Assembly: GCA_021823875.1 (NCBI GenBank)
Contig: JAKAMD010000004.1
Coordinates: forward strand, 1 to 27,862
Reading direction: 5' to 3'
DNA from: Pseudomonadota bacterium
Lineage (GTDB): Bacteria; Pseudomonadota; Alphaproteobacteria; Rhizobiales; Xanthobacteraceae
Length of the DNA: 27,862 nt
Part shown: piece by piece, positions 13,713-22,359 of the stretch
Layout: each line of letters opens with the position of its first letter
Position numbering within the stretch: position 1 is the stretch's first letter
Translations under genes and position numbers: made by a program
The notes under the pieces: model-generated
The model's database searches: none
The model's input: only the letters and a program-made list of their open reading frames with translations
What the model was told of the DNA's origin: nothing

Positions 13713-16700
13713 AACTCGGTCTCTCTGGTCATCTCACGCGGGCCACGATTCGCTCGCCACTGACGCCGCTGTTCTTGCTGGCGGCGCTGGCGGTCGGCCT
13801 AGTCGCGCTACTCACCATCGCGCGCGAGGAGGAACCGCAGATCAAGGTTCCGATGGTCGACATCCATGTCGTTGCCGACGGCCTCAAGGCGCCGGACGCG
13901 GTCGAGCTGGTGACCAAGCCGCTGGAAGCGATCGTCAAGGGCATCGACGGCGTCGAGCACGTTTATAGCCAGACCGTCGATGACCGCGTCACGGTCACCG
14001 TGCGATTCAAGGTCGGCACCAGCGCCGACGACGCCATCCTGCGTGTGCACGAGAAGATCCAGGCAGATATCAACCGCATCCCGGTCGGCATTCCCGCGCC
14101 GCTGATCGTCGGCCGCGGCATCAACGACGTCGCCGTGGTGGTGCTCACGCTATCGCCCAAGCCGGACGCCGCCGCGCGCTGGACCGAGAAGGACCTCTAT
14201 CAGGTCGCGCGCGAACTCGAGTTCGAGCTCGACAAGACCGACAATGTCGGCCTCAACTACATTTCCGGCGGCAATCCGCAGCAGATCCGCGTCGAGCCCG
14301 ACCCGGAGAAGCTCGCGCTTTACGGCGTCACCCTGCAGCAGCTCGTCGACAAGGTGCGCCAGGCCAACCGCTCTTTCCTCGCCGGCCAGGTGCGCGACAA
14401 CGACACCATGCGCGACGTGGCGGCCGGGCAGACGCTGATCGGCGTGCCCGATATCGGCCTCTTGCTGGTGACCACGCGCGACAACCGACCGGTCTATGTG
14501 CGCGACGTCGCCAAGGTGGTGATCGGTCCGAGCCCGCAGGAACACCGGGTCTGGTTCGATCGGCCGGAAAAAAAAGGCCAGTGGGATCGCGTGCCGGCGG
14601 TCAGCGTGGCTTTCGCCAAACGCCCGGGCTCGAACGCCGTGGTGGTGGCCGAAGATCTGTTGGCGCGTTTGCATGAGGTGCAGGGCCGGCTGGTTCCCAG
14701 CGACCTCAATGTCACCGTCACCCGCGACTATGGCGAGACCGCCAACGACAAGGCCAACGAGCTCCTGTTCCATCTCGGGCTGGCCACCGTCTCGATCGTG
14801 GTACTGATCGCCTTGGCCATCGGCTGGCGCGAGGCGCTGGTGACCTTGGTGGTGATCCCCACCACCATTCTGCTCACGCTCTTCGCTTCGAAGATCATGG
14901 GCTACACCATCAACCGGGTGAGCCTGTTCGCGCTCATCTTCGCCATCGGCATCTTGGTCGACGACGCGATCGTGGTGATCGAGAACATCGCTCGCCATTG
15001 GGCGATGAAGGACGGCCGCTCGCGCATGCAAGCCTCCATCGAGGCGGTGGCCGAGGTCGGCAATCCCACCGTGGTGGCCACCCTCACCGTGGTGGCGGCC
15101 CTGTTGCCGATGCTGTTCGTCTCCGGCCTGATGGGGCCCTACATGGCGCCGATCCCCGCCAATGCGTCGGCCGCCATGTTGTTCTCCTTCTTCGTCGCCA
15201 TGGTGATCGCGCCCTGGCTGATGCTCAAGCTGCATCCGCAAGGCCAGCCGCTGCATGAGCACGAGGAGGCGCACGGGGAGGGCAAGCTCGGCAAGCTATA
15301 TCGCCGCTTCGCCACGCCGATCCTGGCCACGCGCAAGCGCGCCTGGATTTTCCTGATCAGCGTCGGGGTGGCGACGGTGGCGGTGTGCGGGCTGTTCTAC
15401 ACCGAGAGCGTCACGGTCAAGCTCCTGCCCTTCGACAACAAGTCGGAAATGTCGGTTGTGGTCGATCTGCCCGAGGGCGCGACGTTGGAGGACACCGAGC
15501 GCACGCTGTTCAACATCGCTGACGTCGCGCGCACGGTGCCGGAAGTGCGTTCGATCGAGACTTATGCCGGCACGCCGGCGCCGTTCAATTTTAATGGCTT
15601 GGTGCGCCACTATTATTTGCGCGAATCGCCCGAGCTCGGCGAATTGCATCTTAATCTGGCGCCGAAATCCGAGCGCAGCCGCACGAGCCACCAGATCGCG
15701 CTCGATCTGCGCGCGCGCATGAAGAAGCTCACGCTGCCGCCCGGCACGGTGGCGCGCGTGGTCGAAGTGCCGCCGGGACCGCCGGTGCTGGCGACGCTCC
15801 TGGCCGAGATCTATGGGCCCGATACCAAGACGCGGCGCGACGTGGCGCACGAAGTCGAGAAGATCTTCAAGTCGGTGCCCTATATCGTCGATGTCGACGA
15901 TTCGATCGGTCAGCCGCGCCCGCGCCTGCGCATCTCCATCGATCAAGACCGGCTGGAGTTCTTTGGGGTCGAGCAGCGCGACGTCTATGACACCATCCAG
16001 GCGCTGTTCGGCGGCATCACCGTGGGCTATTCGCACCGCGGCCAGGGGCGCAATCCGATCGAGATCACGGTGCGCCTGCCGAAGCGGAATCTCTCATGGA
16101 GTCAACTGCTTGCCTCGACCCCGGTGCCGGCCAATTCGGTGCCCGGCAACAAGACCGTGGTCGAGCTTGGCGACGTGGTGCGCGTGACCGAGGAGGCCGG
16201 CTCGCCCACCATCTTCCGCCGCGACGGCCGCTTCGCCGACATGGTGATGGCGGAACTCGCCGGCGCCTATGAAGCGCCGATCTACGGCATGCTCGCTGTC
16301 GACAAGTTGGTCGCCGAACATAACTGGGGCAAGCTTACTGCCCCGGTGATCCATTTCCACGGCCAGCCAGAAGACGAGAGCAAGCCGGCGCTGCTCTGGG
16401 ACGGCGAATGGGAGATCACCTATGTCACCTTCCGCGACATGGGCGCCGCCTTCATGGTCGCCATCATGGGCATCTATATTCTGGTGGTGGCGCAATTCGG
16501 CAGCTTCAAATTGCCGCTGGTGATTCTCACGCCGATCCCGCTCACGCTGATCGGCATCGTGCTCGGCCATTGGATATTCGGCGCGCCGTTCACCGCCACC
16601 TCGATGATAGGCTTCATCGCGCTCGCCGGCATCATTGTGCGCAACTCGATTCTCTTGGTGGATTTCATCCGCCACGGTGGCGGGCAGGGCAAAACCCTGC

Positions 16701-16918
16701 GCGAGGTGCTGCTGGAGGCCGGCGCGGTGCGCTTCAAGCCGATCCTGCTCACCGCGCTGGCCGCCATGATTGGCGCGGCCACCATCCTGCTCGACCCGAT
16801 CTTCCAGGGACTGGCGATCTCGTTGCTGTTCGGGCTCGCCTCCTCCACGCTGTTGACGGTGCTGGTGATCCCGGCCATTTATATCGTGTTGCGTGACGCC
16901 GACCGCGTCACCGGATAA
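13709..16918 (+). CDS. RND family efflux transporter, inner-membrane pump
   Basis: The 1069-residue protein has the RND layout: a first helix (TPLFLLAALAVGLVALLTIAREEEPQI), a large periplasmic loop, helices 2-6, a second loop and helices 8-12. Helix 4 carries ILVDDAIVVIENIARHW with the paired aspartates 418 and 419 that relay protons in AcrB-type pumps. The first loop contains IVGRGINDVAVVVLTLSP and the C-terminal half has GIIVRNSILLVDFIRHG. The substrate is unknown; the aspartate pair fits hydrophobe or drug export, and I see no CusA-type methionine cluster. GTG at 13709 overlaps the adaptor stop (GTGA), so the two are coupled. A cytoplasmic His/Glu-rich stretch (HPQGQPLHEHEEAHGEGK) after helix 6 is unusual and could bind metal. 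Confidence 0.92.
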   Translation: MKLGLSGHLTRATIRSPLTPLFLLAALAVGLVALLTIAREEEPQIKVPMVDIHVVADGLKAPDAVELVTKPLEAIVKGIDGVEHVYSQTVDDRVTVTVRFKVGTSADDAILRVHEKIQADINRIPVGIPAPLIVGRGINDVAVVVLTLSPKPDAAARWTEKDLYQVARELEFELDKTDNVGLNYISGGNPQQIRVEPDPEKLALYGVTLQQLVDKVRQANRSFLAGQVRDNDTMRDVAAGQTLIGVPDIGLLLVTTRDNRPVYVRDVAKVVIGPSPQEHRVWFDRPEKKGQWDRVPAVSVAFAKRPGSNAVVVAEDLLARLHEVQGRLVPSDLNVTVTRDYGETANDKANELLFHLGLATVSIVVLIALAIGWREALVTLVVIPTTILLTLFASKIMGYTINRVSLFALIFAIGILVDDAIVVIENIARHWAMKDGRSRMQASIEAVAEVGNPTVVATLTVVAALLPMLFVSGLMGPYMAPIPANASAAMLFSFFVAMVIAPWLMLKLHPQGQPLHEHEEAHGEGKLGKLYRRFATPILATRKRAWIFLISVGVATVAVCGLFYTESVTVKLLPFDNKSEMSVVVDLPEGATLEDTERTLFNIADVARTVPEVRSIETYAGTPAPFNFNGLVRHYYLRESPELGELHLNLAPKSERSRTSHQIALDLRARMKKLTLPPGTVARVVEVPPGPPVLATLLAEIYGPDTKTRRDVAHEVEKIFKSVPYIVDVDDSIGQPRPRLRISIDQDRLEFFGVEQRDVYDTIQALFGGITVGYSHRGQGRNPIEITVRLPKRNLSWSQLLASTPVPANSVPGNKTVVELGDVVRVTEEAGSPTIFRRDGRFADMVMAELAGAYEAPIYGMLAVDKLVAEHNWGKLTAPVIHFHGQPEDESKPALLWDGEWEITYVTFRDMGAAFMVAIMGIYILVVAQFGSFKLPLVILTPIPLTLIGIVLGHWIFGAPFTATSMIGFIALAGIIVRNSILLVDFIRHGGGQGKTLREVLLEAGAVRFKPILLTALAAMIGAATILLDPIFQGLAISLLFGLASSTLLTVLVIPAIYIVLRDADRVTG

Positions 16919-16920
16919 GG

Positions 16921-16946
16921 CGGCGGGGCGCCGTGGCGCCCTGCCG
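16921..16946 (+). terminator. GC hairpin after the RND gene, possible terminator
   Basis: CGGCGGGGCGCC (16921-16932) pairs with GGCGCCCTGCCG (16935-16946), 12 bp including one G-U pair, starting 2 nt after the stop codon. Only a weak AAATTTCTTC tract follows, so it may protect the 3' end or reduce read-through rather than terminate fully. Confidence 0.4.
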
Positions 16947-16987
16947 TGTCAAATTTCTTCAGCGTCAACCCGTGTTCGAGGTGAACA

Positions 16988-17419
16988 ATGGCGACGACGG
17001 ACAATCCCTTTCCGCTTCCCGACAAGCTCGGCCCGACCTTGCAGCGCGTCTTTGCCTATTGGGAAGGCCTTGAGCGCCGCGGCAACGAAATGCCGTTCTG
17101 GGATGACGTGAAGCTATCGGCGCTGCCTGATCTGTCCGACCGGCTGTTGCTGATCAATGTCTTCGCCGATCCCGAGCGCTTCCGCCTCAACACGGTCGGC
17201 GGCGCCTTCAATGGCGCGCAAGCTGCCGAGCTGCCCGGCAAATTCATCGACGAAGTCGAACTCGGCGGCGGCCTCAAATTCCTGCGCGCGCAGGCGAGCG
17301 CCACCGTGGAAGCGCGCGTGCCGACCTGTTACCGGGCCGCCAGCTTCTCCCGCCTCCTGTTGCCGATGTGGGGTGACGGCCATATCGGCATGCTGCTCGG
17401 GGCGATCGATCGGCATTGA
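16988..17419 (+). CDS. PAS-like (PAS_5-type) small protein
   Basis: The 143-residue protein resembles alphaproteobacterial PAS_5-type proteins: an N-terminal YWEGLERRGNEMPFWDDVKLSALPDL (about 23-48), then LLLINVFADPERFRLNTVGGAFNG (50-74) and a C-terminal sheet with YRAASFSRLLLPMWGDGHIGMLLGAID. In that family the region L-P-x-L...L-L-x-V...F-R-x-x-x-V-G is typical. A ligand and partner are unknown and there is no output domain. The ATG at 16988 has GAGGTGA close upstream. glk follows 14 bp downstream with its own AAGGAG, so the two are likely cotranscribed. Confidence 0.6.
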   Translation: MATTDNPFPLPDKLGPTLQRVFAYWEGLERRGNEMPFWDDVKLSALPDLSDRLLLINVFADPERFRLNTVGGAFNGAQAAELPGKFIDEVELGGGLKFLRAQASATVEARVPTCYRAASFSRLLLPMWGDGHIGMLLGAIDRH

Positions 17420-17433
17420 GCTAAGGAGCGTTC

Positions 17434-18387
17434 ATGAGCGCGTGGGGCCTGGTCGGCGACATCGGAGCGACCAACAGCCGGCTCGCTCTGGTCGAACCTG
17501 ACGGCTCCTTGTCCCAGATCCGCGTCTTTGCCTGCGACGAATATGCCGGCCTCGCCGAGATGATCGAGGCCTATTTCAGCTCGAAAGCCCGCGCGGAGAT
17601 TCCGCCGCGCGCGGTGCTGGCGGTGGCTTCGCCGATTTCCGGCGACGAGGTCAGTTTCACCAATCTGCCCTGGACCTTTTCCATCGAAGCCTTGCGGCGG
17701 CGGATCGGCTTCACGCGTCTCAGTGTCATCAACGACTTCGTCGCCAATGCGCTGGCGCTGCCGCATCTTGGCGCCGATGACCGCATGCAGATTGGGGGCG
17801 GCGTCGCGGTCGCCGGCGCCCCGATGGCGGTAATCGGTCCCGGCTCCGGTCTGGGGGTGAGCGCGCTCGTTTTCAACAATGGACGCAGCGTTCCGATCGA
17901 GGGCGAAGGCGGCCACGTCACCATGGCAGCGGCCGATGCACGCGAGGCTGCCGTACTTGATCTGATGCGCCGGCGTTTCGATCACGTCTCCGCCGAGCGC
18001 GTGCTGTCGGGACCAGGGCTGGTCAATCTCTATGCGGCCTTATGCGAACTTTCCGGCGAGGCTATTGCCGAATTGAGCCCCGCCCAGATCACCGATCGCA
18101 GCATCGCTGCCGTGCATCCGCGTGCGCGCGAAGCCGCCGCCATGTTCTGCGCCATGCTCGGCACCGTCGCTGGTAATCTCGCGCTCACGCTCGGCGCGCG
18201 CGGCGGCATTTATATCGCCGGCGGCATCGTGCCGCGCCTGGGGGCGGCCTTTGCGCAGTCCGACTTCCGCGCGCGTTTCGAGGCCAAGGGCCGCTTTCGC
18301 GATTATCTCGCCGCCATTCCGACCTATGTCATCACGCGGCCATTGCCGGCGCTGCTCGGCGCGGCCAAGGCGCTCAACGATTTGTGA
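17434..18387 (+). CDS. glk: Glucokinase
   Basis: The 317-residue protein is a bacterial hexokinase of the Glk (COG0837) type, phosphorylating glucose with ATP in the cytoplasm (EC 2.7.1.2). The phosphate 1 motif is LVGDIGATNSRLAL (residues 6-19). SVINDFVANALALPHL (about 95-110) carries the catalytic aspartate within NDF. AVIGPGSGLGVSAL is the phosphate 2 loop, and VPIEGEGGHV supplies the sugar-binding Glu and His. GGIYIAGGIVPRL is the adenosine motif. Length is normal (about 320). AAGGAG lies 6 nt before the ATG. It follows the PAS-like gene closely. No other sugar genes are adjacent, so pathway context is lacking. Confidence 0.95.
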   Translation: MSAWGLVGDIGATNSRLALVEPDGSLSQIRVFACDEYAGLAEMIEAYFSSKARAEIPPRAVLAVASPISGDEVSFTNLPWTFSIEALRRRIGFTRLSVINDFVANALALPHLGADDRMQIGGGVAVAGAPMAVIGPGSGLGVSALVFNNGRSVPIEGEGGHVTMAAADAREAAVLDLMRRRFDHVSAERVLSGPGLVNLYAALCELSGEAIAELSPAQITDRSIAAVHPRAREAAAMFCAMLGTVAGNLALTLGARGGIYIAGGIVPRLGAAFAQSDFRARFEAKGRFRDYLAAIPTYVITRPLPALLGAAKALNDL

Positions 18388-18439
18388 ATGCGGCTGCCAT
18401 CGCGCGGCCATGCGCTCGGCATTTGGCGACGTTAAGCAG

Positions 18440-18514
18440 ACGCAAACATAACGATGGGTAATGTTTTGACGCACATCAACGCAATTTTGCGTTTTGCGCG
18501 TAGTGCAGAACGCA
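18440..18514 (+). promoter_or_regulatory. Repeated ACGCA motifs upstream of the Pat-like gene
   Basis: ACGCA occurs at 18440, 18469, 18479 and 18510, and the copy at 18479 is part of an inverted repeat AACGCAA-TT-TTGCGTT (18478-18493). The middle two copies are 10 bp apart, about one helical turn. TTGACG (18467-18472) could be a -35 box. The cluster fits binding of a dimeric regulator between glk and the Pat-like gene. Confidence 0.45.
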
Positions 18515-18530
18515 ATCCAGGTTTCGTTCC

Positions 18531-21215
18531 ATGTCTATCCGCAATCTCGACAAGATGTTCCACCCGCGCTCGGTCGCGGTGATCGGCGCGACCGATAAGC
18601 CGCATTCGGTGGGTGCTGCCCTGATGGGCAATCTATTGCGCGCCGGCTTCAACGGTCCGGTGCTGCCGGTCAATCCGCGCGCCACCGCGGTGCATGGCAT
18701 CATGGCCTATGCCGACGTCAAAAGCCTGCCGCTCACGCCCGATCTTGCCGTCATCGCCACGCCGCCCGACACGGTACCGGCGCTGATCGAAGAACTGGGC
18801 CGGCGCGGCACCCGCGCCGCCGTGGTGCTGACCGCCGGCTTTGCCGAGGGCGAGGTGGCCTCGGGTCATGAGCGCGCCGCGAAACTGCTGGCAGCCGCGA
18901 AGCCGCATCTGTTGCGCGTGGTTGGCCCCAATTGTCTCGGTATCGCAGTGCCGGCCATCGGCCTCAACGCGACTTTCGCGCCGGCGGAGTTATTGTCCGG
19001 CAACATTGCTTTCCTCACCCAGTCCGGCGCCATGGCCACCACGGTGCTCGACTGGGCATTGCCACGCCGCATCGGCTTTTCCGCCATCGTCTCCATGGGC
19101 GACATGAGCGATGTCGATTTCGGCGACCTGCTCGATTATTTCGCGCTCGATGAGGCGACCAACGCCATCCTGATCTATGCCGAGGCGGTCACCCAGGCGC
19201 GCAAGTTCATGTCGGCGGCGCGCCGCGCCGCGCGTGTGAAACCGGTGATCGTGGTCAAGGGCGGTCGCGCCGAGGAGGGCGCGAAGGCGGCGACTTCGCA
19301 TACCGGCGCGCTCGCCGGCGCCGATGTCGTCTACGAAGCAGCGTTCCGCCGCGCCGGCATGCTGCGCGTCAACGAGATGGAAGAATTGTTCGACGCCGCC
19401 GCCACGCTCGCGCGCAGCGCGCCGCAGCACGGCAACCGCCTCGCCATCGTCACCAATGGCGGCGGCGCCGGCGTGCTCGCCACCGACCGCCTGATCGAGG
19501 AAGGCGGCAAGCTGGCCGAGCTCGAGCCTGCCACCATCGAGAAGCTCAACAAGGTGCTGCCGCCGACCTGGAGCCACGGTAACCCGATCGACATCATCGG
19601 CGACGCCGATGCCGATCGTTACGCCAGGGCGGTTAGCGTGCTGATGCAGGAGCCCGGCATCGACGCCCTGGTGGTGGCCTATTGCCCGACGGCCATTTCA
19701 TCCTCGGCGGAGGCGGCCAAGGGTCTGATCGGCGCGCTCAAACAGGGTGCCGACGCTCCGGCCCGCAATGTGTTCGCCTGCTGGATGGGTGACGTCAGTG
19801 TGCGCGACGGCCGCGACCTGTTGGTCGCCGCCAACCTGCCGGATTACGAGACACCCGAGCGGGCGGTGCGCGCCTTCATGTATCTGGTGCGCTACCGGCA
19901 GAGCCAGGACCTGCTGTTGGAAACGCCGTCCACGGTGGCGGAAAGCACGCCGGCCGACGTCAAGCGCGCGCAGGCGATCGTGCAGGAGACGCTCGCCGAC
20001 GGACGCGAATGGCTCGACCCGGCCGAGGTCGCCGAATTCTTTGCTTGTTACGGCATTCCCTTCGCGCGCACGGAAGCGGCCGCCGATGCCAAGGCCGCCG
20101 CTGACATTGCCGCGCGCATCAAGGCGCCGGTGGCGTTGAAGATCCGCTCGCGTGATGTGATCCACAAATCCGATGTCGGCGGCGTGGCGCTCGATCTCGC
20201 GAGCCCCGCTGAAGTCGAAGTCGCGGCGCGCGCCATGGACGAAAAGATCGCGGCTGCGCTGCCCAACGCGCGCCACGAGGGCTTCATCGTGCAGGAGATG
20301 ATCCAGCGGCCGGGCGCCTATGAGCTGATTGCCGGCGTCACCACCGATGCCACCTTTGGCCCGGTCATCTTGTTCGGCCACGGCGGCACCGCGGTCGAAG
20401 TGCTGCGCGACAAGACGCTCGAGCTGCCGCCGCTCAACTCGTCGCTGGCGCGCGCGCAGGTCGAGCGCACCCGCATCGCCAAGCTGCTGCACGGCTATCG
20501 CGACCGTCCGCCGGCCGACATCGACGGCATCGTCAGTGTGCTGATCCAGTTGAGCCGCGTTGTCGCTGATCACGCCGAGGTGAGCGAGCTCGACATCAAT
20601 CCGCTGCTCTGCGACGCGAATGGCGTGATCGCGGTCGACGGCCGCATCCGCGTGCGCGCGGCGACGGGTTCGGCGCAGGCGCGCATGGCGATCCGGCCCT
20701 ATCCGCAGCGTTTCGAAAGCGAGATCCGCATCAACGGCGACGCGGCCTATGCGGTGCGGCCGATCCGGCCGGAGGACGAGCCGGCGCTTCGCCGCTTCGC
20801 CGACGAGATCGACAATCGTGATCTCTGGCATCCGTTCTTCGTGCCGCTACGCGCCCGCACGCACGAGACCGCCGCGCGCTTATCGCAAATCGACTACGAC
20901 CGCGAGATGACGCTTGTTGCCTGGGACGGCGAGCGGGTGGCGGGCCTGGTTCGTTCGATCGCCGATCCCAATGCGGATGCCGCCGAATGCGCGGTCATCA
21001 TCCGCGCCGACCTGCGCGAGAAGGGCCTGGCCACGCGGCTGATCCAGGAGATCATCCGGGTGATCACCAAGCAGGGCGTTCGCCACGCGGTGCTGATGTT
21101 CCCGGCCTCGCTCGACCGCGTGCTGACCATGAGCAAGGAGCTCGGCTTCCTGGTCGCGCCACTGGCCGAGGACGGCAAGCGGGTATGCGCGATCAAGGAT
21201 CTGCGCAGCTCATGA
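18531..21215 (+). CDS. Acyl-CoA synthetase (NDP-forming)-GNAT fusion, Pat-type protein lysine acetyltransferase
   Basis: The 894-residue protein joins an ADP-forming acyl-CoA synthetase module to a GNAT acetyltransferase. In order: CoA-binding domain (MFHPRSVAVIGATDKPHSVG, about 9-130), succinyl-CoA ligase-like domains, ATP-grasp (YGIPFARTE, VALKIRSRDVIHKSDVGGVAL, about 505-720) and GNAT (YAVRPIRPEDEPALRRF onward, about 745-894) with the acetyl-CoA loop DLREKGLATRLI. Proteins with this order (Pat of Salmonella and Rhodopseudomonas, PatZ of E. coli) acetylate acetyl-CoA synthetase and other enzymes. Here SHTGALAG retains His257, matching the phosphohistidine of true ADP-forming synthetases, a residue I recall as lost in enterobacterial Pat. 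Ligase activity is therefore possible. The ATG at 18531 has only a weak AGG upstream. It lies 143 bp after glk, behind repeated ACGCA motifs. Confidence 0.88.
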   Translation: MSIRNLDKMFHPRSVAVIGATDKPHSVGAALMGNLLRAGFNGPVLPVNPRATAVHGIMAYADVKSLPLTPDLAVIATPPDTVPALIEELGRRGTRAAVVLTAGFAEGEVASGHERAAKLLAAAKPHLLRVVGPNCLGIAVPAIGLNATFAPAELLSGNIAFLTQSGAMATTVLDWALPRRIGFSAIVSMGDMSDVDFGDLLDYFALDEATNAILIYAEAVTQARKFMSAARRAARVKPVIVVKGGRAEEGAKAATSHTGALAGADVVYEAAFRRAGMLRVNEMEELFDAAATLARSAPQHGNRLAIVTNGGGAGVLATDRLIEEGGKLAELEPATIEKLNKVLPPTWSHGNPIDIIGDADADRYARAVSVLMQEPGIDALVVAYCPTAISSSAEAAKGLIGALKQGADAPARNVFACWMGDVSVRDGRDLLVAANLPDYETPERAVRAFMYLVRYRQSQDLLLETPSTVAESTPADVKRAQAIVQETLADGREWLDPAEVAEFFACYGIPFARTEAAADAKAAADIAARIKAPVALKIRSRDVIHKSDVGGVALDLASPAEVEVAARAMDEKIAAALPNARHEGFIVQEMIQRPGAYELIAGVTTDATFGPVILFGHGGTAVEVLRDKTLELPPLNSSLARAQVERTRIAKLLHGYRDRPPADIDGIVSVLIQLSRVVADHAEVSELDINPLLCDANGVIAVDGRIRVRAATGSAQARMAIRPYPQRFESEIRINGDAAYAVRPIRPEDEPALRRFADEIDNRDLWHPFFVPLRARTHETAARLSQIDYDREMTLVAWDGERVAGLVRSIADPNADAAECAVIIRADLREKGLATRLIQEIIRVITKQGVRHAVLMFPASLDRVLTMSKELGFLVAPLAEDGKRVCAIKDLRSS

Positions 21216-21334
21216 GCGGAAACGCCGTCGCCTAATCGGCGCCCGGCTTGACGCTTCGGCCGGCGCCTTGGACTATCCGATCCAACGCAAGATTGGAGCA
21301 GGGCGCGCGCAATGGCGCGCCGAGGGAGGCGACG

Positions 21335-22213
21335 GTGTTCAAAGTCGGCGAAGCCACCATTACGCGCGTCGAGGAAACCTATGTCGGCAGCTATCCGCTG
21401 CGCGACGTTTTCAAGGACTTCACCGACGCCCATATGGCCGAGCACGGACATTGGCTGGCGCCGCATCACTACATCGCCGAGACGGGCCAGATCAGGCTCG
21501 CGGTGCACAGCTGGCTATTGCAGATCGACGGCAAGAAGATCCTGATCGACAGTTGCTGCGGCAACAACAAGGTCAAGCCCGGCCGTCCGTTCTGGCATAT
21601 GCTCAACGAGCCTTACCTGGAACGGCTGGCCGCCGCCGGCGCCAAGCCGGACGAGATCGATCTCGTGATGTGCACGCATCTGCATCACGATCACGTCGGC
21701 TGGAACACGCGGCAGAAGGACGGCAAATGGGTGCCGACCTTCCCCAATGCACGCTACGTGTTCTCCAAGCCGGACGTCGATTATTTCGCGAAGGTCGACG
21801 CCGATCCCAAGGAGGGGCCGGCCGAGCTCGGCACCTTCCGCGAATGCGTGGTGCCGATCCTGGAATACGGCAAGGCCGATCTGGTCGACGGCGGTCCTTA
21901 CCGTCTCAACGATTTTATCGAGATCGATTCAGCGCCCGGTCATTCGCCTGGCCACGTCTTTTTCAAGCTGGCGAGCAAGGGCGAACAGGGCGTTTTCATC
22001 GGCGATGTCTGGCATCACCTGTTGCAGGTTTATTACCCGGACTGGAATTTCCCGAAGAACTCGGACGCCGCGCAGGCGCGCGTGTCCCGCCGCAAGGTGC
22101 TCGACCATTGCGCGGCGAGCAGTGCGCTGGTGTTTCCCGGCCATGTCGGCTTGCCCTTCGCCGGGCGGGTCGAGAAGACGGCGCAGGGGTTCAAGCCGGA
22201 TTTCCCCTCTTGA
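21335..22213 (+). CDS. Metallo-beta-lactamase-fold hydrolase
   Basis: The 292-residue protein has the metal-binding motif THLHHDHVGW (His115, His117, Asp119, His120), the later SAPGHSPGHVFF with the next metal histidine, IGDVWHH with the bridging aspartate, and VFPGHVGLPF near the end. These form the dinuclear zinc site of MBL-fold hydrolases. The length and the HWLAPHHYIAETGQIRLAVHSWLL opening fit the group that includes lactonase-like and aryl-ester hydrolases; the substrate is not known. The GTG at 21335 is chosen because AGGGAGG lies 5 nt upstream and the protein then begins FKVGEATITRVEE; the in-frame TTG at 21248 lacks this. The stop codon is immediately followed by the palindromic repeat at 22214. 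Confidence 0.85.
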   Translation: MFKVGEATITRVEETYVGSYPLRDVFKDFTDAHMAEHGHWLAPHHYIAETGQIRLAVHSWLLQIDGKKILIDSCCGNNKVKPGRPFWHMLNEPYLERLAAAGAKPDEIDLVMCTHLHHDHVGWNTRQKDGKWVPTFPNARYVFSKPDVDYFAKVDADPKEGPAELGTFRECVVPILEYGKADLVDGGPYRLNDFIEIDSAPGHSPGHVFFKLASKGEQGVFIGDVWHHLLQVYYPDWNFPKNSDAAQARVSRRKVLDHCAASSALVFPGHVGLPFAGRVEKTAQGFKPDFPS

Positions 22214-22352
22214 GTCATTCCGGGGCGCGGCCGAAGGCCGCGAACCCGGAATCCATGCGCCGCAGCAGGGATTAGGGATTCCGGGTTTGCTCGCGGAGTT
22301 TATCATCGGGCCGCGCTACGCGCGGACCCATTGGCTCGCGCTCCGGAATGAC
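22214..22352. repeat. 139-bp palindromic intergenic element
   Basis: The element starts with GTCATTCCGG (22214-22223) and ends with its exact complement CCGGAATGAC (22343-22352). Inside, GCGAACCCGGAATCC (22240-22254) pairs with GGATTCCGGGTTTGC (22276-22290) with one G-T wobble, and CGCGGCCGAAGGCCGCG forms a small hairpin. It fills the gap between two convergent genes almost exactly: the left end touches the hydrolase stop and the right end is 7 bp from the enolase-family stop. Elements of this type are scattered in Bradyrhizobium-like genomes and could act as a bidirectional terminator. It differs from the repeat in dnaE2. Confidence 0.85.
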
Positions 22353-22359
22353 AAGAATG

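Noticed and set aside
14150..15274. 374-residue antisense frame in the RND pump gene, rich in His and Asp
   Set aside because: The composition is the complement of the RND codons; no domain is seen and the pump motifs are continuous on the plus strand.
19698..20831. 377-residue antisense frame in the Pat-like gene
   Set aside because: A shadow of the ATP-grasp region; no start site or domain is recognisable.
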